DNA of 64,000 bases, taken from positions 1 to 64,000 of the forward strand of contig CACFSG010000003.1 of NCBI GenBank assembly GCA_902568875.1, in the 5' to 3' direction. A program made the translations under genes and the position numbers. Each line of letters opens with the position of its first letter. Positions within the stretch are counted from its first letter, which is position 1. This document shows positions 56,144 to 63,769 of this stretch, one piece after another. This DNA is from an uncultured Pelagibacteraceae bacterium. GTDB lineage: Bacteria; Pseudomonadota; Alphaproteobacteria; Pelagibacterales; Pelagibacteraceae. The notes beneath the pieces are model-generated. The model saw only the letters and a program-made list of their open reading frames with translations. It did no database searches and was not told where the DNA came from.

Positions 56144-57069
56144 TTGTTTTTATATACAGCAGATTTAATCTGATGATTACTATTTAAATTTAATATAATT
56201 GATGCATACTTTGGCATATTCTTGAACATATTTTGCGTAATTCTTTGATAAGTCTGCATAAATTTAATCACATCATTTTTACTCATTATTTTATTCTTTG
56301 AGCTTTTTTTACTTTTTAATCGAAGCTTATGTTCTTGCTTTAACCTCCATTTTTGTAACAAACTAAAATTTTTTGCTTTTAAGTAAATTAAACAATTAAG
56401 TTGTGAATATAATTTTTTGTATTTAAATTTCAATTGTTGGTTTACATATTTCCTCCAAATAAGTTTTTGATCATCGGTTTTTTCAAGATAATTTAATGAT
56501 TTTTTTAGTGTCAGATTTTTTTCTGACTTTGCTCCGACACACCATCCTTCAAAAATAATTACATCTGGTTTTTTTCTTAAATCATACCAATATTTCTTAC
56601 TAAATCTATCATCTATTGCTTTATTAAAAGTTGGAAGTTTAATTTTTTTAAATTTTTTACTTTTTGTTTTTTTGAAAAAATTTGACATCATATTCACATC
56701 ATGAGTTCCAGGAACCCCTCTAGTTAATAGCATTGGATGAATTTTTTTTGACAAAATTCTTCTCTCTTTTCTTGTTTTGTAAAAATCATCTATAGAAATT
56801 CTAAAAACTCTCAATTTAAAGTATTTAGTTAAAATTATCTTGATTATTGAACTAATTGTTGTTTTACCAGTTCCTTGACCTCCTGCTAAACCTACAAAAT
56901 AAGGTCTTTTTTTATCTGCCTTTTTACTAATCCAAAAACATAATGGAATTAAGAATAACCTTATCATTCTTTCTTTATTCTTAAATTTATCTAATTTTGT
57001 CTCTTGAGATTTAATAAACTTTAAACAATCTTTTTTTACGCTATTAAAACAAAAACTAACTGATTGCAT
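56140..57069 (-). CDS. probable D-glycerate 3-kinase (plant GLYK-like)
   Basis: P-loop kinase of 309 residues: VGLAGGQGTGKTTISSIIK Walker A, RISIDDFYKTRKERR, the diagnostic LLTRGVPGTHDVNMM, LPTFNKAIDDRF and VIIFEGWCVGAKSE. These match glycerate kinase of the plant/YggC type as I remember it, rather than uridine or pantothenate kinase. The product 3-phosphoglycerate would let glycerate enter central metabolism. It overlaps the TolC gene (4 bases) and starts 5 bases after the GFA gene. Confidence 0.78.
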   Translation of the reverse strand: MQSVSFCFNSVKKDCLKFIKSQETKLDKFKNKERMIRLFLIPLCFWISKKADKKRPYFVGLAGGQGTGKTTISSIIKIILTKYFKLRVFRISIDDFYKTRKERRILSKKIHPMLLTRGVPGTHDVNMMSNFFKKTKSKKFKKIKLPTFNKAIDDRFSKKYWYDLRKKPDVIIFEGWCVGAKSEKNLTLKKSLNYLEKTDDQKLIWRKYVNQQLKFKYKKLYSQLNCLIYLKAKNFSLLQKWRLKQEHKLRLKSKKSSKNKIMSKNDVIKFMQTYQRITQNMFKNMPKYASIILNLNSNHQIKSAVYKNK

Positions 57070-57074
57070 GAATA

Positions 57075-57443
57075 TTATTTTTTTTGATCTAATGGATGAT
57101 TTTCACCATCATTAACAGGAACATCTTTAATTTCAAATGGTTTAATTCCTTCTACACAAGCAATATTAACACCATATATTTTTGGATTAATTCTTGGTCT
57201 ATTATGAGTATGAATGCCACATACTTTACAAAAATAATGCTGAGCAGTTTTTGTTTTAAATTGATAAAGTGTTAAATTTTCTTCACCTTTGATTATTTTA
57301 AAATCATCTGGTCCAACCACTCCTATAATATACCCTTTTCTTTTACATATAGAACAGTTACAGCGCATAATTTTTTCAAATCCTTTTTCAGAAATATTAA
57401 CTTCTGCTTCTACAACTCCACAATGACATGTTAATTTTTTCAT
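57075..57443 (-). CDS. GFA-family zinc protein
   Basis: A 122-residue protein of the glutathione-dependent formaldehyde-activating/CENP-V fold. Zinc ligands are seen in LTCHCGVVEAEV, MRCNCSICKRKGY and YFCKVCGIHTH. Family members bind S-hydroxymethyl-glutathione or have unknown function. A formaldehyde role would fit the one-carbon genes nearby, but many members are not involved in it. It follows the VOC gene by 13 bases. Confidence 0.85.
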   Translation of the reverse strand: MKKLTCHCGVVEAEVNISEKGFEKIMRCNCSICKRKGYIIGVVGPDDFKIIKGEENLTLYQFKTKTAQHYFCKVCGIHTHNRPRINPKIYGVNIACVEGIKPFEIKDVPVNDGENHPLDQKK

Positions 57444-57456
57444 TTTTTATCCTTAT

Positions 57457-57840
57457 TTAATTTGAAATACTTTTTGCTGCAATTTTATTTCCATCAATAT
57501 CACGAACATACGCATAATAATTTCCATCGCTTCTTACTCCAGGTGATCCTTCATCAATTGCTCCTTTTGAAATAGCGATCTTATAAAATTTATCTACTGC
57601 ATCTCTTGATTTGGCTAAAAAAGTTACTTGTGATCCGTTTCCAAAAGTTGCCGGTTCTCCATTCACAGGTTTTGTTATATAAAATTTAAGTTCATCTGGT
57701 TCATTAGAATGGCCATATCCAATGTATCTTTCTGTAGTAACTATCTTTTTTATTTCTAAAGGTGCAAATATAGCATCATAAAATTCACTTGATTTTTTAT
57801 AATCATTAGAACCAACCATCACAAAACTAAAAATATTCAT
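57457..57840 (-). CDS. VOC-superfamily (glyoxalase-like) protein
   Basis: About 127 residues with the paired beta-alpha-beta pattern: FSFVMVGSNDYKKSSEFYDAI, LKFYITKPVNGEPATFGNG, VTFLAKSRDAVDKFYKIAI, and DGNYYAYVRDIDGNKIAA with the metal-site Glu position changed to Asp. Start at ATG 57840; a longer frame to 57906 adds a hydrophobic lead not found in the family. Function of this member is unknown. Confidence 0.82.
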   Translation of the reverse strand: MNIFSFVMVGSNDYKKSSEFYDAIFAPLEIKKIVTTERYIGYGHSNEPDELKFYITKPVNGEPATFGNGSQVTFLAKSRDAVDKFYKIAISKGAIDEGSPGVRSDGNYYAYVRDIDGNKIAAKSISN

Positions 57841-57920
57841 AAACAGATTAAAAAATATAAATTTTATTTTTTGATTTAAACTATCTTTGGTTGAAGTTAT
57901 CCACAAGCATACAAAATGTA

Positions 57921-57957
57921 GTTTTGATGTTCACGTTTTGATTCACTTTTGATTCAG
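57921..57957 (+). repeat. three imperfect direct repeats upstream of umuD
   Basis: GTTTTGATGTTCAC (57921-57934), GTTTTGATTCAC (57935-57946) and TTTTGATTCAG (57947-57957) are tandem copies of a TTTTGATTCAC unit spaced 12-14 bases apart, about one helix turn. They lie 25 bases before the umuD -35 element. Possibly a binding array for a regulator. Confidence 0.5.
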
Positions 57958-57980
57958 TTACAGACTCAAAATGCAACCTA

Positions 57981-58009
57981 TTGACTGTATTGTATAACTA
58001 GGTTAAAAA
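57981..58009 (+). promoter_or_regulatory. probable umuDC promoter
   Basis: TTGACT (57981-57986), 17-base spacer and TAAAAA (58004-58009). Transcription would start near 58016, inside the LexA-like box and about 12 bases before the umuD ATG. By eye. Confidence 0.5.
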
Positions 58010-58012
58010 TGA

Positions 58013-58027
58013 GAACAAAACAAGAAC
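58013..58027 (+). promoter_or_regulatory. LexA-type operator of umuDC
   Basis: GAACAAAACAAGAAC, a perfect GAAC-N7-GAAC, reverse complement of the alphaproteobacterial LexA site GTTC-N7-GTTC. It ends on the base before the umuD ATG and covers the predicted transcription start. The half GAACAAAA is shared with the recA box at 54790-54804. No lexA gene is in the window. Confidence 0.75.
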
Positions 58028-58423
58028 ATGAAAATAACTATACCCTATTATCTGCATAAAGCTGGTGCTGGATTTCCATCACCTGCCACTGATTATATTG
58101 AAGAAGACATTGATCTCAATATGCATTTAATAAGAAATGTTCCCGCTACCTTTATTATCAGAGTGCAAGGAAAATCCATGGTGGATGTTGGTATTAATGA
58201 TGGAGATTTATTAGTTGTTGATAAAAGTTTAAAACCAAAAAATTTTTCAACAGTAATTGCAAATGTTCATGACGAACTTGTAGTTAAAACTTTAATTCAA
58301 AAAAAAGATAAAAAATTTTTAGCGTCAGGATCTAAAGAATTTTCTAACAAAATTTTAATTAATGAAGAACAAGATACTTTTATTTGGGGAGTTGTAACTT
58401 ATGTTATCCACTCAGTATTCTAA
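58028..58423 (+). CDS. umuD: UmuD-type S24 peptidase, polymerase V subunit
   Basis: Self-cleaving partner of UmuC, activated by RecA filaments. The cleavage site is Ala14-Gly15 in KAGAGFPSPATDYI; the catalytic pair is Ser50 (QGKSMVDVG) and Lys87 (LVVKTL). All three lie exactly ten residues earlier than in E. coli UmuD, so the N-terminal arm is ten residues shorter. No DNA-binding domain, so it is not LexA. 131 residues. Its end overlaps umuC by 23 bases. Confidence 0.93.
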   Translation: MKITIPYYLHKAGAGFPSPATDYIEEDIDLNMHLIRNVPATFIIRVQGKSMVDVGINDGDLLVVDKSLKPKNFSTVIANVHDELVVKTLIQKKDKKFLASGSKEFSNKILINEEQDTFIWGVVTYVIHSVF

Positions 58424-59678
58424 AAAAATAGCACTAATTGATTGCAATTCTTTTTATGTTTCTTGTGAAAGATTATTTAATCCAAAAATAAGAAAAAAAC
58501 CTGTTATAGTTTTATCCAATAATGATGGTTGTATTATATCAAGATCTAATGAAGCAAAAGCTTTAGGAATTAAAATGGGTGAACCTTATTTTAAAGCTAA
58601 AGATATAATTATTAAAAACAAAGTTGAAGTTTTTTCATCAAATTATTCTTTATATGGTGATTTATCTAGAAGAGTAATGAGAACTCTAAAAAGATTCAAT
58701 TCAGAAATAGAAATTTATTCAATCGATGAAGCATTTATAGACCTATCAAATTTTCTAGATTCAGAAGTTGAAAGAGTTGGTAAAGAAATTAGAGAAACAG
58801 TTTTACAATGGACTGGTATTCCAACTAGTATTGGTATTGCTAAAACTAAAACTTTAAGCAAAGTTGCAAATCATATTGCTAAGAAAAAACAATCAGGTGT
58901 TACGAGTTTAATTGGTATAAAAAACTTAGATCCAATTTTAGAAAAAGTTAAAATTAATGATGTGTGGGGTGTTGGTAGACAACTCACAAAATTTTATCAA
59001 AAAAATGGAATCTGTAATGCTAAACAACTTAAAAATAAATCTAATACTTGGATTAAAAAATGTTCCAATGTTTTAAGTTCAAGAACAGCAATGGAACTAA
59101 AAGGAATTCCTTGCATCAATTTAGAAACAACTACCACAAAAAGAAAAAGCTGCGTTGTCTCTAGATCATTTGGAAAAAGAATTGAAAAATTTCAAGAATT
59201 AAAAGAAGCAATTGCAAACTATTGTTTAAATGCATCTGAAAAAATTAGATCAGAGTCTTTAGTTGCAAAAGCAATTACAGTTTTTATTAGAACGAATCCA
59301 TTTCAAAGAGATTATATTTACTATTCAAATTCAAAAACTGTTGATTTTCCAATTGCAACAAACAATAGTATTGAAACTGTTAAAACTGCAGTTTCAATCT
59401 TAGAAAATATTTTCAAAAATGGATATCGTTACCAAAAAGCAGGAGTTATGCTCACGGGATTACAAAATGATGTTGGTATAAAAAACTTATTTTCATCTGA
59501 AAAAGATGAAAAAATAAAAATTTTAATGCAATCAATTGATAAAACTAATTATAGATATGGCAGATCGACATTAAGTCTTGCAAGTGCTGGCGTTCATAAA
59601 AAATGGAATATGAGAAGACAATATTCGTCTAAAATAGATACAGCTGATTTTTATTATTTACCAACGATAAGAGCTTAA
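58401..59678 (+). CDS. umuC: DNA polymerase V catalytic subunit UmuC
   Basis: Y-family translesion polymerase. Catalytic Asp14 in ALIDCNSFYVSCERLF, VIVLSNNDGCIISRSNEAKA, YSIDEAFIDL with the paired acidic residues, GIPTSIGIAKTKTLSKVAN and VWGVGRQLTKFY (helix-hairpin-helix). 425 residues, normal for UmuC rather than DinB. The start gives an eight-residue lead before the first strand. Its last 4 bases overlap the end of the ATPase gene on the other strand. Confidence 0.95.
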   Translation: MLSTQYSKKIALIDCNSFYVSCERLFNPKIRKKPVIVLSNNDGCIISRSNEAKALGIKMGEPYFKAKDIIIKNKVEVFSSNYSLYGDLSRRVMRTLKRFNSEIEIYSIDEAFIDLSNFLDSEVERVGKEIRETVLQWTGIPTSIGIAKTKTLSKVANHIAKKKQSGVTSLIGIKNLDPILEKVKINDVWGVGRQLTKFYQKNGICNAKQLKNKSNTWIKKCSNVLSSRTAMELKGIPCINLETTTTKRKSCVVSRSFGKRIEKFQELKEAIANYCLNASEKIRSESLVAKAITVFIRTNPFQRDYIYYSNSKTVDFPIATNNSIETVKTAVSILENIFKNGYRYQKAGVMLTGLQNDVGIKNLFSSEKDEKIKILMQSIDKTNYRYGRSTLSLASAGVHKKWNMRRQYSSKIDTADFYYLPTIRA

Positions 59679-61969
59679 ATCACTTTTTCGCTATGCAAAA
59701 GCGACATAAATTTATTAAATTCATTTGAATAAAATTTATTTGCAACTGACATAGTTTCTTTAATATCTGACTTGTTTATCGAAGCTAAAGTCTCATATGT
59801 TTCTGGTTTTTGAGCACAATTCATTGATACCATTTTTTCTGCAAAAGCATGTGCCAAAATATCATTAAAAAACATCTTCCATTGAGGAGTTTTAAAATTC
59901 GGAAACTTACCATTAATAGGTTCTTTTGAGCCTAAATAATGCCTAACCAGTGAGTGATCAGTTGTGATCTCAAGAATATTTTCTTCTTTTGGCTTCCATG
60001 CAGCTCTTACATTGTTCCCTAAAAAATGAGTAACATATTTTGGCTTATATTCAGTACCACTATCATCTTTTTCTTTCATCACATTAACGATAGTTGAGCT
60101 TGATATTGCTTCATGACTAACAGAAATTATCGATGAATCTAAAAGTTTTAAACCTTTAACTTTTAAAAAGCCTTTTAAATAATTTGTGCCTTCAACATGA
60201 TGAAGAGTTATTTCAGAACTTGAGCTCACAGCTTTTTGATTTAAATTAGAGATTGTAAGTTTGATCTTTTTTGTATCAATAAATTCTGGATATTTAGCAA
60301 AAACTGTTAAATTTTTTCCTGAATTTTCTTTTACGAAATATTTTTCTTTTTCAAATTCAAGTTGTTTTTTAAATTCTCTACTTTTTTCAAGAAAAACACA
60401 AACTCTGACTTGAGTCTTTAAATTATTTTTATAATTAATATTCAAGTCAAAATAATCACACTCTTTTATACCTTCTAACTCAAAAGATGCAAAACACTGC
60501 TCGTTTCTGAGTGGATTAACTCTAAATTTTGATTTTAAGTTTTTGATTAAAATATTATTTTTATATTTTTCAGGAAAAGAAATACTAACTTCGCTTTTTA
60601 AATCTACCTCAGATACATTGGTATAAACTCTAAAAGATCCCTTTTCTCCCTCTTTAATTTTCAAACCCTTAGGAAATACCATCCATTTACCAAACGGTAA
60701 TTTTTTTCCATTTAAATTTTGATAATTTTTTAACTCTTGATGAAGAATATCAAATTTTTTCTTTTGTTGATCTAAATCTTCTTTATCAGTTATATCATTT
60801 CCTGATTCTTTTCTATGCTTAACAACAATTTCATTTAAAATTTTTATTGGTTCTTTAAATAAATGATTCTTTACAAATGGATGATCTTTAATAAGTCCTC
60901 TTCTTCTTTCTTGATCATGAATTTGTTTTGGATTATCAGTTGTATACATTTTCTTTTTTGATCTTTTATCTTCAAAATCATGTGCTAATTCGTCAATATA
61001 ATGACATTTCAAAACACCATAATAAGATTTCAAAATTGATTCATTATTAAGTGTGTCATCTAAAAATGAATTTTCGTAAATTGCTTTAATTCCTTGAATT
61101 AAAATACCATAATGTCTGTATTCATGTGTAGACTCTTCCATTGGACTTTCGGTTTTGTATAATTGAAAATGCGCTAAAACTTTCTTTCCTTCTTTTGGAA
61201 ATAATTCTATTTTTTTATCAATTTCTAATTTTGCTTTTGGACTAGCAAAAGTAATTGAATATTTATTTTTTTTCTTATCAAATAAAACTAAATTAAGAGT
61301 GTTTTTAAACTCTTTATTTTTTACATCACTTAAAATATTTCTTAATTGGTACTGTTTTTTTAAATTATCTATTAATGTTTTTACTTGAGGAATATTTATT
61401 TGTGAATTTGGTGGAATTTTTAAAATAATATCTGTTCCATTTTTTAATTTTTTTGATTTGTGAAAATCAAATCCTTCAATATCTTTAGCGATAGTTTGAT
61501 TAATTTTATTTATAGGCACATCTCTATCAACGATTTTATATTGAAAAGTTTGATATTTAATTTGTCCAGTAGATATCTTTTTATCTTTTACTGTTTGAAT
61601 ATATACATCTGCAATTGAAGATACATCTAATAAACCTCTGGCAAAAAATCCTCTGCTAGCACCCTCACTTTTGATTTTATCTCCATGTTTTTTTAATACA
61701 GAGTATAATTTATCTGAGTCCATCCCAGCAGCTTTATCTGAAACTTTTACAGTTGTTGATCTAGCCTCACCTCCTCTATCATAAAAAATTGCACAATCTC
61801 CTTGATAAGTTTTATTTGGCTTATTTAATCTTTCATAAGCATCATCTACATTTGTTATCAATTCTACAAGTGCTTGAGTTAAAGACGTAATCGAACCTAA
61901 TGCTGTTAGCTGAGCTTGTCTTCTTGATCCCTCTACATCTTTCCATTCTGGAATTCTTTTTTTTTTCAT
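59675..61969 (-). CDS. GHKL (Bergerat-fold) ATPase of an uncharacterised three-gene system
   Basis: A 764-residue cytosolic protein. Residues about 20-210 form a Hsp90/MutL/MORC-like ATPase domain: N-box ALVELITNVDDAYE (Glu36, Asn40, Asp43), G1 motif VSDKAAGMD (Asp78, Gly82), and G2-like RGFFARGLLD (Gly107, Gly112). Residues about 450-650 are beta-rich with a likely Ig-like repeat pair, and a conserved-looking block (NVRAAWKPKEENILEITTDH, then HYLG) follows near the C-terminus. I do not recognise a named family. Similar ATPases occur near restriction or defence genes. Its start overlaps the upstream gene by 4 bases (ATGA). Confidence 0.75.
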   Translation of the reverse strand: MKKKRIPEWKDVEGSRRQAQLTALGSITSLTQALVELITNVDDAYERLNKPNKTYQGDCAIFYDRGGEARSTTVKVSDKAAGMDSDKLYSVLKKHGDKIKSEGASRGFFARGLLDVSSIADVYIQTVKDKKISTGQIKYQTFQYKIVDRDVPINKINQTIAKDIEGFDFHKSKKLKNGTDIILKIPPNSQINIPQVKTLIDNLKKQYQLRNILSDVKNKEFKNTLNLVLFDKKKNKYSITFASPKAKLEIDKKIELFPKEGKKVLAHFQLYKTESPMEESTHEYRHYGILIQGIKAIYENSFLDDTLNNESILKSYYGVLKCHYIDELAHDFEDKRSKKKMYTTDNPKQIHDQERRRGLIKDHPFVKNHLFKEPIKILNEIVVKHRKESGNDITDKEDLDQQKKKFDILHQELKNYQNLNGKKLPFGKWMVFPKGLKIKEGEKGSFRVYTNVSEVDLKSEVSISFPEKYKNNILIKNLKSKFRVNPLRNEQCFASFELEGIKECDYFDLNINYKNNLKTQVRVCVFLEKSREFKKQLEFEKEKYFVKENSGKNLTVFAKYPEFIDTKKIKLTISNLNQKAVSSSSEITLHHVEGTNYLKGFLKVKGLKLLDSSIISVSHEAISSSTIVNVMKEKDDSGTEYKPKYVTHFLGNNVRAAWKPKEENILEITTDHSLVRHYLGSKEPINGKFPNFKTPQWKMFFNDILAHAFAEKMVSMNCAQKPETYETLASINKSDIKETMSVANKFYSNEFNKFMSLLHSEKVI

Positions 61970-62586
61970 ATTTCTGTAAAAACTTCTTTCAAATATTTCT
62001 TAAAACTTTTTTGTTTTTTTATCTTTTTATCTATTAAATCTAAAACTTTTTGATCATCAGAAATTTTTGCCCATCTGTATATTTTAATAATTGTGCTATT
62101 TAATAAAGGAAGGTTGTTTACTGAAATGTTTAAGACATCAGCTAGATGATATATTGTAAAATCTTTCCCTTTTAATTCAAAATTTTTATGCTTTTTAAAT
62201 TCTGAAAGAACTTTTCTTTGAAATTGAGATAAAGTTTTCTTTGATGTTTTAACATTTACTAAACTTGATAATGACTCGGCTTTTTCAAGACCTTTATCAG
62301 TTAAAGTCCACCCATCTTTAGACAAAAATTGCTGATCATATGTGCCTTTTAATAAACCATATTTTCTTGCTTTAAATAATCCTTGTGAAAGAGGAAGAGT
62401 ATTAGGGTAATTTTTATATGTTTGTTTTCGCCATCCGAACTTTTCTTTATTCCATTGAAATGCCTTATTCATTATATCTTCGCTGTGAATAGAATTTTTA
62501 GATCCACCTAAAGCATAACATGCCATTAATAATATTATATGCCTCTCTTTATGGGCGATACTATCTCTTGGTTTAGTCAATTTCAA
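61966..62586 (-). CDS. winged-helix-like protein, middle gene of the ATPase system
   Basis: A 206-residue basic protein with no recognised catalytic motif. The segment LFKARKYGLLKGTYDQQFLS then GWTLTDKGLEKAESL (about residues 70-110) has the shape of a winged-helix wing and recognition pattern, and the C-terminus is helical and Lys-rich, so DNA or protein binding is likely. It overlaps the 76-residue gene by 14 bases and the ATPase gene by 4, so the three are almost surely translated together. Confidence 0.65.
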   Translation of the reverse strand: MKLTKPRDSIAHKERHIILLMACYALGGSKNSIHSEDIMNKAFQWNKEKFGWRKQTYKNYPNTLPLSQGLFKARKYGLLKGTYDQQFLSKDGWTLTDKGLEKAESLSSLVNVKTSKKTLSQFQRKVLSEFKKHKNFELKGKDFTIYHLADVLNISVNNLPLLNSTIIKIYRWAKISDDQKVLDLIDKKIKKQKSFKKYLKEVFTEI

Positions 62587-62803
62587 AATCCTTTACTTCT
62601 CTACCTCCTGCAGGACTATTAAACTTGTTTTTAACAAAATTAATCTCTTGCTGAAGGGCATCTATGATTTGTTTGGATTGTTTTTTTGAATAACTATAAT
62701 GGCTCTTATTAGATAAATTTCCTATTAACTTTATAAGCTTAATGGCCTTATTAACTCGAGCATTTGCCAATTTTTTAAATTTATTATTGTTTTCAATAGA
62801 CAT
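62573..62803 (-). CDS. small helical protein, first gene of the ATPase system
   Basis: A 76-residue basic protein with a helical core: ANARVNKAIKLIKLIGNLSN, then SHYSYSKKQSKQIIDALQQ and EINFVKNKF. I recall similar small proteins next to ATPases and other genes in prokaryotic defence neighbourhoods but cannot name the family. The ATG is about 7 bases after the predicted -10 (62811-62816), so its message would be leaderless. No toxin motif is visible. Confidence 0.65.
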   Translation of the reverse strand: MSIENNNKFKKLANARVNKAIKLIKLIGNLSNKSHYSYSKKQSKQIIDALQQEINFVKNKFNSPAGGREVKDFEID

Positions 62804-62810
62804 ATCATAT

Positions 62811-62838
62811 GTTATATCATATTTATGTAATATGACAA
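62811..62838 (-). promoter_or_regulatory. promoter of the three-gene ATPase system
   Basis: Minus strand: TTGTCA (62838-62833), 16-base spacer, TATAAC (62816-62811). Both elements are close to consensus. Transcription would start at about 62804, at the ATG at 62803. No other element competes in the 132-base spacer to the lyase-like gene. Confidence 0.6.
62817..62835. promoter_or_regulatory. inverted repeat in the promoter spacer (possible operator)
   Basis: TCATATT (62817-62823) and AATATGA (62829-62835) form a perfect 7-base inverted repeat with a 5-base centre. It fills the -35/-10 spacer of the ATPase system promoter and overlaps the -35, as expected for a repressor site. A second palindrome, AATATT-N5-AATATT (62851-62867), lies just upstream. 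Confidence 0.5.
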
Positions 62839-62935
62839 GAAAAAAAATGTAATATTATAAAAATATTATCAATCTATGATTGAATAAATAATTCCTAGGT
62901 TATTAGTTATTTTTATTGTCTACCTGCAATTAGAA

Positions 62936-63769
62936 TTATCTAAATTTTTCTTCTTTTTTAGGTTTTCTGAAAACAATACTATCTAAATAAACTCTTTGGT
63001 CTTGTAAACTTTCCCAATCAGAATTCCAATAACCAATAGTTCGATGTCTATAAATTCCAAATTTCATATATCCACCAGTACAAGTATCAGCAAGTGTTTT
63101 TATATTTTTAAGATCAGCTATAACTTCATTATTTTTATAAATTTTAAACCTACCTGTTTCATCAAGCTTCCAAAGAACATGAAATTTTAGATGAGTCCAC
63201 TTCCCTTTTAAATCTTCAATTTTTCCAATTATTACAGGTTCGGATGAATAGGCTGCTTTACTTGCCCAACTGTAATAATGTTCTCCTTTGTATTTAAAAT
63301 CTTGAGCCCAAAAATGACAACAACTGTGACAACCTTTTGCTTTGTTGTCAGTATGCATTTGACCAATTATAACCACAGCGCCTTTTTCTAAAGGTTCATA
63401 ACTTTCATCAAAGTAAACTGCATATTCAAAAATATGTTCTTTGTTTTTTAATTTCATGTTGCCAAGATGTATTTCTTGTCTACTTCTGTTTCCTCTACCA
63501 TCACATTGAATTTGTGTTGTTTGCGCTTTTCCTTTTCCGCAACCTGCATCTTCTCTATTAACTGTTACTTGAATACTCGTTTTTCCTTCATAAACTGGAA
63601 ATCCTTCTGAAGCTTTTACTTCTTTAATTCTATTAACTTTTTTTTCAGACATAGAAATAAATTGTTTTTTATATCCCTTAATATCTTTAAAATTTGTTTT
63701 ATGATTATCTGAAAAACAGTGAGTGTTAAAAAATAAAATTAAAATTAATATACTTAAAATTTTTTTCAT
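62936..63769 (-). CDS. secreted polysaccharide-lyase-like protein (heparin lyase I fold)
   Basis: A 277-residue protein with an N-terminal signal peptide (MKKILSILILILFFNTHCFS). The body resembles the bacterial heparin-lyase-I-like jelly-roll family: NRSRQEIHLGN, IFEYAVYFDESYEPLEKGAV, VIIGQMHTDNK, GKWTHLKFHVLWKLDETGRF, KIYKNNEVIADLKNIK and MKFGIYRHRTIGYW. It also has several Cys (GCHSCCHF) that could form disulfides. It starts one base before the stop of the partial gene to its right (they abut), so it is downstream in that operon. Catalytic residues were not assigned; a sugar-binding role is also possible. Confidence 0.6.
   Translation of the reverse strand: MKKILSILILILFFNTHCFSDNHKTNFKDIKGYKKQFISMSEKKVNRIKEVKASEGFPVYEGKTSIQVTVNREDAGCGKGKAQTTQIQCDGRGNRSRQEIHLGNMKLKNKEHIFEYAVYFDESYEPLEKGAVVIIGQMHTDNKAKGCHSCCHFWAQDFKYKGEHYYSWASKAAYSSEPVIIGKIEDLKGKWTHLKFHVLWKLDETGRFKIYKNNEVIADLKNIKTLADTCTGGYMKFGIYRHRTIGYWNSDWESLQDQRVYLDSIVFRKPKKEEKFR

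Noticed and set aside
57921-57957. Considered the TTTTGATTCAC repeats as a CRISPR array.
   Set aside because: Units are only 11-14 bases with no spacers and no cas genes.
58028-58423. Considered whether the S24 protein could be LexA.
   Set aside because: It has only the UmuD arm and protease domain, no winged-helix DNA-binding part, and it overlaps umuC.
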